Assembly: GCA_025965815.1 (NCBI GenBank)
Contig: JAOPWF010000398.1
Coordinates: 1 to 5,704, forward strand
DNA: 5,704 nt
Reading direction: 5' to 3'
From: Mycobacterium sp.
GTDB taxonomy: Bacteria > Actinomycetota > Actinomycetes > Mycobacteriales > Mycobacteriaceae
Part shown: in pieces, positions 1 through 5,704 of the stretch
Position numbering within the stretch: the stretch's first letter is position 1
Layout: each line of letters begins with the position of its first letter
Notes under the pieces: generated by a model
What the model was told of the DNA's origin: nothing
Database searches by the model: none
The model's input: the letters and a program-made list of their open reading frames with translations, nothing else
Program-made: the position numbers and the translations under genes

Positions 1-60
1 GCCCCGTTGCTGCTGGCCCCGTTGCTGCCGACCCCGTTGCTGCCGACCCCGTTCCCAATG
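1..60. repeat. 15-bp tandem repeat (four units, last degenerate) inside the regulator gene
   Basis: Units at 1-15, 16-30, 31-45 and 46-60 share the plus-strand core CCCCGTTGCTGC. The first three differ by one or two bases and the fourth keeps only its first half. Read on the minus strand it encodes a pentapeptide series NGVGS/NGVGS/NGASS. The 15-bp length keeps the frame, so unit number can vary without breaking the gene. The array may continue left of the window. Confidence 0.9.
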
Positions 61-782
61 CCTCCGAATATGGCCGTCTTCGGGAAGTCCAGCAGGGTGA
101 AATCAGACGCAGCCATGCCGGCGTGCACGCCGGCATGGAAGGGAATGATCCGCACGGTCACGTTGTCGCGCTCGGTCAGCGTGAGGATGCGCTTCAACTG
201 CTGCCCCATCACGTCGTCGCCCCCGACCATCCGGTACAGCGCACCTTCCGAACCGATGGCCTCGAACACGGGAGGCTCACCCTCCAGCATCTGTTGGCGA
301 CGCAGCCGCGACTCCACACGGCGCTCCACCTCCTCCGCAGACCAATAGTCAGGCGGAACGCTGATGACGGCCCGGGCGTATGCCTGGTCTTGCAACAGCC
401 CCGGTAGCAGTTCGCCGAAGTGGACACGGATGTGCTTCGCGAACCCTTCCAGGGAGAGGTACAGGCTGAACCAGGCCGGGACCTCCGAACCGGAGTAGTC
501 CTGCCACCAGGACTGCTGCCGACCGTTACGGGTTTCGGCAGCGAGCCCGAGCAGCAGTTGCTGCTCCTTGTCGTCGCAGCCGAACAGCCTCGCCATATCC
601 GTGACCACATTTCGCGGCAGCTTCACGCCGTCCTCCGCAGCTTCGATCCTGTTGATCGTCGCGCGTCCGAGCTCCAGCTCCTTCGCAGCGCGCTCCTGGG
701 TGACGCGCGCACGCGTGCGCAGGCTGAAGAACAGCCTGGCGAAGCTACGCCGTACCGGGTCGTGACCAACGAGTTCGGGCAC
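1..782 (-). CDS. XRE-family transcriptional regulator with DUF5753 domain (3' end outside window)
   Basis: Reading leftward from a GTG at 782-780, 260 codons stay open to the window edge, so the C-terminus is missing. Residues about 17-68 form an XRE helix-turn-helix (LRTRARVTQERAAKELELGR, then INRIEAAEDG). From about residue 92 the DUF5753 sensor/partner domain follows, with typical signatures WWQDYSG, AWFSLYLSLEGFAKHIR, LLPGLLQDQAYARAVI, RRQQMLEG, VRIIPFHAGVHAGM and FTLLDFP. The start is chosen because GGAGG (minus strand, 792-788) lies 5 nt upstream and an in-frame TGA lies a few codons further up. Family members are DNA-binding regulators of actinomycetes, often paired with a small DUF397 protein; any partner would lie left of the window. 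An oddity is the C-terminal part: after the FPKTAIFGG strand the sequence becomes Gly/Asn/Ser repeats (NGVGS) where the family normally continues with a Val/Tyr/Glu-containing strand. It is divergent from the operon at 1122 and could regulate it (inference). Confidence 0.93.
   Translation of the reverse strand, partial: MPELVGHDPVRRSFARLFFSLRTRARVTQERAAKELELGRATINRIEAAEDGVKLPRNVVTDMARLFGCDDKEQQLLLGLAAETRNGRQQSWWQDYSGSEVPAWFSLYLSLEGFAKHIRVHFGELLPGLLQDQAYARAVISVPPDYWSAEEVERRVESRLRRQQMLEGEPPVFEAIGSEGALYRMVGGDDVMGQQLKRILTLTERDNVTVRIIPFHAGVHAGMAASDFTLLDFPKTAIFGGIGNGVGSNGVGSNGASSNG
113..138. repeat. Perfect 26-bp palindrome within the regulator gene
   Basis: Bases 113-125 are the exact reverse complement of 126-138, centred on TGCA, with no loop. 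On the minus strand it encodes most of the HAGVHAGM segment of the DUF5753 domain. A doubled His-Ala-Gly motif is common in this family, so much of the symmetry can come from the protein sequence. A role as a binding site or RNA hairpin is possible but not shown. Confidence 0.85.
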
Positions 783-787
783 CGCCG

Positions 788-792
788 CCTCC
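788..792 (-). promoter_or_regulatory. Shine-Dalgarno site fixing the GTG start of the XRE regulator
   Basis: On the minus strand the sequence reads GGAGG, then five bases (CGGCG), then GTG. This is a near-ideal ribosome binding site and selects the GTG at 782 over the GTG and TTG codons that lie in frame just upstream. Confidence 0.8.
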
Positions 793-923
793 AAACGATG
801 TCTCACTCAAATGATACGCGCATCGTCGCACAACACCGATAGAGGATGGCCCGTTCGGGACCAGCCCGTTTTAGCGTCACCAACTCTACGCAAGCTCGAT
901 AGATACAACGTTAGCTGAGAAGG

Positions 924-952
924 TTGATTTTTGGGCTGTCTCAAAGTTCAAT
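924..952 (+). promoter_or_regulatory. Candidate sigma-70-type promoter for the 1122-3704 operon
   Basis: TTGATT (924-929) and TTCAAT (947-952) are separated by 17 nt. Each matches four of six consensus bases (TTGACA, TATAAT). It sits in the AT-rich part of the divergent gap and would give a leader of roughly 160 nt. The match is modest and could be chance. Confidence 0.25.
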
Positions 953-980
953 GAAGCCTAACCCGATCGATGTGTCGACG

Positions 981-1009
981 ACGCCTCGAAGGTGAGGGGT
1001 CACGCCTCG
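981..1009. repeat. Direct repeat ACGCCTCG flanking a GTGA-N4-TCAC element, possible operator
   Basis: ACGCCTCG occurs at 981-988 and 1002-1009, a 21-bp spacing that is two helical turns. Between the copies lies GTGA-GGGG-TCAC (992-1003), a small inverted repeat overlapping the second copy. The position, downstream of the candidate promoter and upstream of the first operon gene, suits a regulator site. The elements are short and the assignment is tentative. Confidence 0.25.
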
Positions 1010-1121
1010 CGGTCGGCCAGCCGAACCCGCGTGAACAGCACGTTGATCGAGCACCACGCAGCGATCCAACAGCCCGGTGACGCCAGCGTCTGACGCCACC
1101 CGCGGAAAGGACCGGGTACCG

Positions 1122-1376
1122 ATGCTTGCGTTCATCGCCGCCATGGCCGTCGTCGCCGTAGCCGCCGGTACCGCCCTTGGATGGGTACTGCGCTCGGTCA
1201 CCTCGTGGTGCCCGGACTGTGGCGAACACCTGAGATGTTCGGCCTGCGACCGCCGCCCCGGCCTCGGCGCCGCCTTGAACAAGGCCGCAGCCCGCGACTC
1301 TGCACGCCCGACCATCCCCGGCGGCGCAGTGAAGATCCCCGTACCCGGCGTTACTGGATCGGGCAAGCTGCCGTGA
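1122..1376 (+). CDS. Small membrane-anchored protein with CxxC-x5-CxxC zinc-knuckle motif, function unknown
   Basis: The product has 84 residues. Residues 2-23 form one hydrophobic, Ala/Val-rich transmembrane segment or signal anchor. Directly after it comes WCPDCGEHLRCSAC, with cysteines at 30, 33, 39 and 42, the pattern of a small zinc ribbon or knuckle. The rest is a Pro/Gly/Ala-rich tail without recognisable fold. The Arg after the hydrophobic segment suggests the C-terminus is cytoplasmic. The start ATG 1122 is preferred because AAAGGA (1106-1111) precedes it and the hydrophobic segment then lies at the N-terminus; an in-frame GTG at 1077 has no good ribosome site. About four fifths of third codon positions are G/C, supporting real coding. 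Its stop overlaps the next start as GTGA (1373-1376). I do not recognise a named family; metal binding is inferred from cysteine spacing only. Confidence 0.7.
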   Translation: MLAFIAAMAVVAVAAGTALGWVLRSVTSWCPDCGEHLRCSACDRRPGLGAALNKAAARDSARPTIPGGAVKIPVPGVTGSGKLP

Positions 1377-1710
1377 CGATCCTCGCCACGCCATCTACTG
1401 TCCGCCCCGACGCGTCCACAAAGGACCCGGTGCTTCTGGGCTGGGGCAGCAGTCTCGCGGACCAGCACCATGCCGATCCGGCCGACCCCACCAGGTGCAG
1501 CAACCGGCAATGCGCCCCGCGCGGCGGCTACCCGTGCCAGCCCCGCCGAATCGCTGACCGGCTCATAGCCGCGAGTATGGCCGGCTGGCCGCACTGCTGG
1601 ACGGCGCGGCTCGACGCCCTTAGCTGCGGCGTCCAGGTGGGCGCCGGTGATGCCGCCGGCATCACCGGGGCGCAGCCCTCATCGCAGGACCGCTCGAACG
1701 GAGACCGCTG

Positions 1711-1714
<4 letters not shown>
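1373..1714 (+). CDS. Small cysteine-containing protein of unknown function
   Basis: From GTG 1373 this frame encodes 113 residues and ends at TGA 1714. Cysteines occur at 42, 47, 55, 75 and 85, with a core RCSNRQCAPRGGYPCQPRR followed by IADRLIAA. A short C...C...YPC...R block like this recurs, to my knowledge, in small actinomycete proteins of unknown role; this recollection could not be checked. The GTG is chosen because it overlaps the previous stop (GTGA, 1373-1376), the same arrangement as at the next junction. The frame is also open upstream to an ATG at 1181, but that would run deep inside the preceding gene. Third-position G/C is about 84 percent, and no signal peptide or membrane segment is seen. 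Position between two coupled genes suggests a shared function with the methyltransferase downstream. Confidence 0.6.
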
Positions 1715-2787
<1,073 letters not shown>

Positions 2788-2807
2788 CCAGCGGAGAGCG
2801 GGACAAG

Positions 2808-3704
2808 ATGAGTTACGCGTATCCGCCGGGGGGTGCCGGTCCTGAGCACGGCCGGCACCGTGACTGGCCGACGCAAAGTCCCTCGTCGATACCTGAGCAG
2901 TCCCCCCGCGGCGAGCGAAGAGATTGGTTTCCGCCGGAGCAGTCTCAGCCGCCGCCGCGGGCCGCCTCGGCGCCCCCAGCATGGCAGGCGCCTACGCGGC
3001 AGCACTCCCAAACACCTGCACCGTCGCCCCCGCCGCCGAGGCGGCAAGTGCCGACCGTTCGACGCTCGCCCGTCGCGGAGCCGGACCAGCCGCTCGCCGA
3101 CAACTACTTCCGTCTGACCCACGATGACCAGACTGGCGACCTCCAGCTTCATCCCGCCATCGCTGGCATCGGCCTTGCCTCGGCGTTGCTCGGCGAGCTG
3201 ATCTGGGACGGCAAGGTGATGCTGCGAGACGGCAACCTCGTGTGCTACGACTTCACTCCGCCGCGTACGGCGTTGACTCACCGAATCGTTGAGCAAGTCG
3301 TGCACGAGCCGGACGTCCGGCCCGTCGCTGACTGGCTCAACTACCTGGCCCTGGACGCGCACGAGCAGGTCGCGCAACGGTTGCTCGACGCGAACCATGT
3401 CTCACGGGTCAAGCGGCGCAAGCGCCTGCGGCAGCACACCGCGTACGAGCCGTCGAACGGCAACTCCTGGGTCTGGGTCCGCGTCTCCATCACGGACGCG
3501 CTGAACAAGCGCCGCCAGATGCCGTTGATCGAAGTCCACCTGGCCGGGTTGGCGAAGGTCACCAACCTGCTGGGTGCCGTGATGGCGTACTACGACGGCG
3601 CGGACTTCCTCGACTACCTGCTGCCGGGCCTGCCCCCCGACGTGCGCGAGTTGCTCGCCGCGACTGCTGCGGTCGTCGAGGCCCGGGTGCTCAGCGGCCA
3701 CTGA
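2808..3704 (+). CDS. GPP34 (GOLPH3-like) domain protein with Pro/Ser/Gln-rich N-terminus
   Basis: From ATG 2808 the product has 298 residues. Residues 1-95 are low-complexity, rich in Pro, Ser, Gln and Arg, and probably disordered. From about 96 onward is a GPP34 domain: LADNYFRLTHDDQTGDLQLH, then the helix IAGIGLASALLGELIWDGKV and MLRDGNLV, a VADWLNYL helix, EQVAQRLLDANHV, an RRKRLRQHTAYEP segment and, near the end, PLIEVHLAGLAKVTNLLG. Eukaryotic GOLPH3 binds phosphatidylinositol-4-phosphate at Golgi membranes; bacterial members are common in actinomycetes and their role is poorly known, with membrane lipid association as the usual guess. ATG 2808 is preferred because GGAGAG (2793-2798) precedes it. 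A GTG at 2784 is also in frame and overlaps the methyltransferase stop as GTGA, adding eight residues, but lacks a clear ribosome site. A hairpin follows the stop codon, marking the likely end of the operon. Confidence 0.87.
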   Translation: MSYAYPPGGAGPEHGRHRDWPTQSPSSIPEQSPRGERRDWFPPEQSQPPPRAASAPPAWQAPTRQHSQTPAPSPPPPRRQVPTVRRSPVAEPDQPLADNYFRLTHDDQTGDLQLHPAIAGIGLASALLGELIWDGKVMLRDGNLVCYDFTPPRTALTHRIVEQVVHEPDVRPVADWLNYLALDAHEQVAQRLLDANHVSRVKRRKRLRQHTAYEPSNGNSWVWVRVSITDALNKRRQMPLIEVHLAGLAKVTNLLGAVMAYYDGADFLDYLLPGLPPDVRELLAATAAVVEARVLSGH

Positions 3705-3707
3705 CGT

Positions 3708-3737
3708 ATCCGCCTACCGATGCGTCGGCAGGCGGAT
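3708..3737 (+). terminator. Strong hairpin after the GPP34 gene, likely terminator without T-tract
   Basis: ATCCGCCT (3708-3715) pairs with AGGCGGAT (3730-3737). After one A/C mismatch, CCGA pairs with TCGG around a TGCG loop (3721-3724). It begins four bases after the stop at 3704. No run of T follows, so it is either the T-less hairpin type often proposed for high-GC actinomycetes or an RNA processing/attenuation element ahead of the permease. It includes an ATG (3720) in frame with the permease, which argues against that codon being the start. Confidence 0.55.
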
Positions 3738-3771
3738 CGCTCATCCCCTCAACAGAAACGCCTTCCGCGAA

Positions 3772-3777
3772 GAGGAG
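3772..3777 (+). promoter_or_regulatory. Shine-Dalgarno site fixing the GTG start of the permease
   Basis: GAGGAG is followed by eight bases and GTG 3786. This selects GTG 3786 over the in-frame ATG 3720, which would add 22 hydrophilic residues and begin inside the hairpin at 3708-3737. No convincing promoter is visible in the short stretch 3738-3771. Confidence 0.8.
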
Positions 3778-3785
3778 TTTTCACT

Positions 3786-5324
3786 GTGGCGTCAACAACA
3801 CCGGCTCTCGGCCGCTCTGGGCCATCAGCCAGCAACGTCACTGCCGCGCTCGACCGCGGCAAACTGACCCTGCTCGCCGTCATCTCGCTGGCCGCGACCG
3901 GCGCGGCACCGCTGACCGTCATCGCCGGCGGCGCCACGACCGGCTGGCTGGTCACCGGCGTGCTCGGCATCCCGGTCGCGTACGCGGCCATCATGATCCC
4001 GCTGTGGCTGTTCAGCGTCGGCTACACCCAGATGTCGCGGCGCATCGTCAACCCGGGCGCCTTCTACAGCTACATCGCGCAGGGCCTCGGCCGTATCCCC
4101 GGCGTCGGCGCTGCCGCCGTGGCCCTCCTTGGTTACAACGCGATGCAAATCGGCCTGTACGGCGGCTTCGGGGCCGTGCTGTCCGGGTTCCTGGCCAGCC
4201 GGTTCAGCGTGCACATCGCGTGGGGGTGGCTCGCGGCCGGCGCCTGGCTCCTGATCGCCATCCTCGGCGTGCGGCGTATCGCCTTCGTCGGCAAGGTCCT
4301 CACCGTCCTGCTCTACGCCGAGATCGTCATCGCGATCGTCTACGCCGTGGTCGAACTCGCCCACCCCGCCGGCGGGCGACTGGACACCGCCACGCTCAAC
4401 CCGGCCAACCTGTGGGGCGCCGGAGCCGGGGCCGCCCTGGTCACCGCGATCACCGGGTACGTGGGCTTCGAGGCCACCGCCGTGTACTCCCGCGAAGCGA
4501 AGAACCCGGCACGCAACATCCCCCGCGCCACCTACCTGTCGCTGCTGGTAATCGGCGTGCTCTACACCGTCTGCTCGTGGGCAATGGCCGTCGCCGCCGG
4601 CAGCAGCACCCTGATCAAACAGGCCACCGACAACGGCAGCGAGCTGATGTTCGTGCTGGCCGGCAAGCACCTCGCCCAGATCTGGATCGACTGCGGACAC
4701 ATCCTGTTCTGCTCCAGCCTGTTCGCCGCGCTGCTCGCCTTCCACACCACCGCATCCCGCTACGGATACGCCCTCGGCAAGGAACGCATCCTCCCGAAGT
4801 GGATGGGGTCCATGAGCCGCACCACCGGCGCCCCGCTGGCCGGCTCACTCACCCAGTCCGCGCTCGCCATCGTTGTCATCCTCACCTACGTGATCGAAGG
4901 CTGGGACCCGATGACGAAGCTGTTCTTCTGGGTAACCGTTCTCGGCGGCTTGGGTGTCCTGATCCTCATGGCCTTCGCGTCCGTGGCGGTCATCGCGTAT
5001 TTCAAGCGCCAGCCCGCCCGGGAACTGTCGGCGTGGCAGCGCTGGATAGCACCGCTGTTGGGTGCAGTCACCCTCGGCTGGGTGCTGTGGGAGACCGTCG
5101 CCCAGTTCGACGTGCTGCTCGGTGTCCAACCCGACGATTCGACCCGGTGGGTGCTGCCCGGCCTGTACCTCGCTGCCGCCGTAATCGGCGTGTTGTGGGC
5201 TGTCGTCCTCAACGCCACCCGACCGGACATCTACGCCGGCATCGGCCGGTCGGTCAGCGCCGAGCGTACCGACACCACAGGCCCGCTCGGCACCCCCTTC
5301 CCTGCCGCCGGAGGCGCAGCATGA
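3786..5324 (+). CDS. APC-family amino acid/amine permease
   Basis: The product has 512 residues, a usual length for the APC superfamily (AA_permease_2 type), and lies in the cytoplasmic membrane. About twelve hydrophobic segments can be traced, near residues 27-48, 54-78, 106-138, 143-162, 165-190, 210-235, 248-271, 287-319, 350-372, 377-405, 420-440 and 455-477. Helix 1 carries a small-residue break (SLAATGAAPLTVIAGG) of the type that forms the substrate site in APC transporters. Helix 6 has GYVGFEATAVYSREAKNPAR, and the loop after helix 8 has TTASRYGYALGKERILP; both match conserved family blocks. GTG 3786 is chosen from the GAGGAG ribosome site. Third codon positions are almost all G/C, more biased than the upstream cassette. 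The stop overlaps the GNAT start (ATGA, 5321-5324), so the two are translationally coupled. Family members usually import amino acids or amines with protons; this substrate cannot be deduced. Confidence 0.92.
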   Translation: MASTTPALGRSGPSASNVTAALDRGKLTLLAVISLAATGAAPLTVIAGGATTGWLVTGVLGIPVAYAAIMIPLWLFSVGYTQMSRRIVNPGAFYSYIAQGLGRIPGVGAAAVALLGYNAMQIGLYGGFGAVLSGFLASRFSVHIAWGWLAAGAWLLIAILGVRRIAFVGKVLTVLLYAEIVIAIVYAVVELAHPAGGRLDTATLNPANLWGAGAGAALVTAITGYVGFEATAVYSREAKNPARNIPRATYLSLLVIGVLYTVCSWAMAVAAGSSTLIKQATDNGSELMFVLAGKHLAQIWIDCGHILFCSSLFAALLAFHTTASRYGYALGKERILPKWMGSMSRTTGAPLAGSLTQSALAIVVILTYVIEGWDPMTKLFFWVTVLGGLGVLILMAFASVAVIAYFKRQPARELSAWQRWIAPLLGAVTLGWVLWETVAQFDVLLGVQPDDSTRWVLPGLYLAAAVIGVLWAVVLNATRPDIYAGIGRSVSAERTDTTGPLGTPFPAAGGAA

Positions 5325-5704
5325 AAGCACGCGCGAAGATGGCGATCCGCCCCGCGACAGACGCCGACATCCCGACCGTCGCCGACGTACTCGCCGCCGC
5401 CCTCCGCGAAACCGACATCGCCCACTGGCTCGTCCCAGACCGCACCGCCCGCCACCTGGTCTACCAAAACTACTTCCGACTGGTCACCCCCTGGTTCGTC
5501 GTGCACGGCACCGCGCACCTGGTCGACGGCGGCGCCGCCGCAGCGCTGTGGTCCACCTGCCCCGGGCGGTTCGAGCCGAACATCACCGACTACGACGCCC
5601 ACCTCGCCCAAGCATGCGGCGCTGCCACACCCCGGTTCGTCGAGTTGGACGAGGCGATGCACGCCCGGCACCCCGACGCCCCACACGAGTATCTGGCGTT
5701 CCTC
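5321..5704 (+). CDS. GNAT-family N-acetyltransferase (3' end outside window)
   Basis: From ATG 5321 all 128 codons to the right edge are open. Residues 8-34 (AIRPATDADIPTVADVLAAA, then LRETD) are the typical first strand and helix of a GNAT fold, followed by WLVPD, an aromatic helix with YQNYFRLV, and the strand GGAAAALWSTCPG. The window stops at HEYLAFL, the strand that in this family directly precedes the acetyl-CoA-binding motif A (Q/RxxGxG/A), so the catalytic core cannot be seen. GGAGG (5310-5314) lies six bases before the ATG, and the start overlaps the permease stop as ATGA. A second in-frame ATG at 5339 is less well placed. The enzyme transfers acetyl from acetyl-CoA, usually to an amine. 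Coupling to a permease suggests it acts on the transported compound, which is inference. Confidence 0.88.
   Translation, partial: MKARAKMAIRPATDADIPTVADVLAAALRETDIAHWLVPDRTARHLVYQNYFRLVTPWFVVHGTAHLVDGGAAAALWSTCPGRFEPNITDYDAHLAQACGAATPRFVELDEAMHARHPDAPHEYLAFL

Larger units (their letters stand above)
783..1121. other. Divergent intergenic region, no gene seen
   Basis: This gap of about 340 bp separates the minus-strand regulator from the plus-strand cassette. Its part from about 800 to 960 is clearly richer in A/T than the flanking genes, as expected for a promoter region. It holds a weak sigma-70-like element (924-952), an imperfect palindrome around GATACGCGCATC (813-824), two GCCCGTT copies 15 bp apart (849-855, 864-870), and two ACGCCTCG copies 21 bp apart (981-988, 1002-1009). 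A 14-codon frame (ATG 952 to TGA 996) has no ribosome binding site and is not called. No tRNA or known riboswitch pattern was recognised. Confidence 0.7.

Noticed and set aside
209..610. Minus-strand frame of 133 codons within the regulator gene, in another frame
   Set aside because: The frame starting at GTG 782 has a full HTH and DUF5753 signature across the same DNA, so this is a shadow.
952..996. Possible 14-codon leader peptide (MKPNPIDVSTTPRR)
   Set aside because: It has no ribosome site, overlaps the candidate -10 element, and has no codon run or hairpin typical of attenuation.
1042..1070. Imperfect inverted repeat GTTGATCG / CGATCCAAC in the leader
   Set aside because: The arms are short with a bulged base and a 12-base loop; similar pairs are expected by chance in this DNA.
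1181..1372. Upstream extension of the 113-aa protein to ATG 1181
   Set aside because: It would overlap most of the 84-aa gene; the GTG at 1373 fits the overlap pattern seen at the next junction.
941..1594. Long minus-strand open frames opposite the two small cysteine proteins
   Set aside because: The plus-strand frames have GTGA coupling to the methyltransferase, cysteine motifs and a sensible membrane segment. The minus frames are Arg/Ala/Gly-rich without recognisable features. Rejection is less certain here than over the permease.
3720..3785. Longer permease start at ATG 3720
   Set aside because: The codon lies inside the hairpin, the added 22 residues are hydrophilic and Arg-rich, and GTG 3786 has a well-spaced GAGGAG site.
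3825..4745. A 306-codon open frame on the minus strand opposite the permease
   Set aside because: It is antisense to a clear APC permease and its translation is rich in Asp, Gly, Glu and Gln, as expected for the mirror frame of high-GC coding DNA. No domain is recognisable.

Overview
The window is high-GC DNA with strong G/C bias at third codon positions, frequent GTG starts and 4-nt stop/start overlaps. Together with the protein families present (XRE/DUF5753 regulator, DUF574-type S-adenosyl methyltransferase, GPP34-domain protein), this points to a filamentous actinomycete such as Streptomyces or a relative. The genus cannot be fixed from the sequence alone.

Layout: the left edge (1-782, minus strand) carries most of an XRE-type helix-turn-helix regulator with a DUF5753 domain. 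Its 3' end lies outside the window and its last visible codons form a 15-bp tandem repeat. A gene-free divergent region (783-1121) follows, with a weak candidate promoter and small repeats. From 1122 to 3704 four plus-strand genes are packed head to tail: an 84-aa membrane-anchored protein with a CxxC-x5-CxxC knuckle, a 113-aa cysteine-containing protein of unknown function, a DUF574/Methyltransf_19 SAM-dependent methyltransferase with an internal (GACACC)n repeat and an unusual C-terminal tail, and a GPP34 (GOLPH3-like) protein with a long Pro/Ser/Gln-rich N-terminus. The first three genes are joined by GTGA overlaps and the fourth lies within about 20 nt or also overlaps, so they are most likely one transcript with coupled translation. 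A strong 30-nt hairpin (3708-3737) follows the GPP34 stop codon.

The right part holds a second unit: a 12-helix APC-family amino acid/amine permease (3786-5324) whose stop overlaps by ATGA the start of a GNAT N-acetyltransferase (5321 to the right edge, incomplete). Transport followed by N-acetylation of an amine or amino-acid-like compound is the simplest joint role, but the substrate is unknown.

The most unusual part is the four-gene cassette beside a divergent DUF5753 regulator. It combines a membrane mini-protein, a cysteine-rich small protein, an orphan methyltransferase and a predicted lipid-binding protein. No function for this combination can be proven here. Two in-frame tandem repeats in neighbouring genes are the other notable oddity.
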